Below, piece after piece: positions 37,031-37,080 of a stretch of 37,080 bases of DNA (its first letter is position 1; the number at the start of each line of letters is the position of its first letter). The notes below the pieces were generated by a model. That model had not been told where the DNA came from and searched no databases. It worked only from the letters and a program-made list of their open reading frames with translations. The position numbers and the translations under genes are program-made. Source of the stretch: Flavobacteriales bacterium UBA7666 (GTDB lineage: Bacteria; Bacteroidota; Bacteroidia; Flavobacteriales_D; Crocinitomicaceae); NCBI GenBank assembly GCA_002483265.1, contig DLHO01000020.1, positions 122,363 to 159,442 on the forward strand, read 5' to 3'.

Positions 37031-37080
37031 AGAAGAAAAAGCGTAGCTTTTGAAGACCAAATTATGACAAACGTCAGTGC

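Noticed and set aside
1..37080. tRNA, rRNA or known riboswitch genes
   Set aside because: No cloverleaf-like runs, rRNA segments or conserved riboswitch cores were recognised by eye; a covariance search would be needed for certainty.

Overview
The window looks like chromosomal DNA of a Bacteroidota bacterium, most likely order Flavobacteriales (Crocinitomicaceae/Fluviicola-like; this placement is inference). The signs are AT-rich DNA, promoters of the TTTG/TAnnTTTG type, almost no Shine-Dalgarno sequences, a SusC-type TonB receptor with a carboxypeptidase-regulatory-like domain, a T9SS type A sorting domain, two DUF2911 proteins and a DUF4421-type protein. There are no rRNA or tRNA genes, CRISPR arrays, phage genes or insertion sequences. 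I support 37 protein genes, one very short ORF and one possible orphan RNA.

Layout. 0.4-4.0 kb: a TPR lipoprotein and a TonB-dependent receptor with a His-rich plug. 4.1-6.5 kb: a stress/envelope group with a CsbD-like protein, a coiled-coil lipoprotein, a small unknown, a PorT-like beta-barrel and a 49-residue lmo0937-type membrane peptide. 6.6-8.3 kb: two paralogous AraC-type regulators with HMA-like N-termini flank a cupin gene; both regulators appear to start at TTG. 8.3-10.9 kb: two unknown secreted proteins, a membrane protein and a DUF2911 protein. 11.1-15.6 kb (minus): a large PIG-L deacetylase, a newly recognised 36-residue membrane peptide and an SSS symporter whose start overlaps it by ATGA. 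15.8-20.3 kb: TspO, a small helical protein, a KgtP-like MHS transporter (minus), a DUF4421-like barrel and a YahK-like zinc alcohol dehydrogenase. 20.3-20.9 kb: a gene-poor stretch with a possible short transcription unit. 20.9-26.6 kb: a DUF1398 protein, an Ogt-type DNA repair methyltransferase, a large T9SS-secreted protein, a membrane protein and a tandem YceI pair. 26.7-37 kb (all minus): CorA, a ChbG/YdjC-type deacetylase, an NTF2-like protein, an unknown membrane-anchored protein, a VWA protein, two tandem GT22-type mannosyltransferases, a second DUF2911 protein and inorganic pyrophosphatase.

The proteins are mostly envelope-associated or housekeeping accessory functions rather than one pathway. 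The most unusual material is non-coding: (i) a palindromic element that appears inserted into the loop of a second copy of its own family (13.0-13.1 kb); (ii) four copies of a GAGCGGAGTCGA-centred palindrome, one encoding the C-terminal tail of the symporter and one supplying the corA stop codon; (iii) two arrays of a degenerate 11-bp repeat 10.9 kb apart; (iv) a G-poor candidate RNA with its own promoter-like and terminator-like ends at 20.6-20.86 kb. No complete new defence or biosynthetic system is evident.
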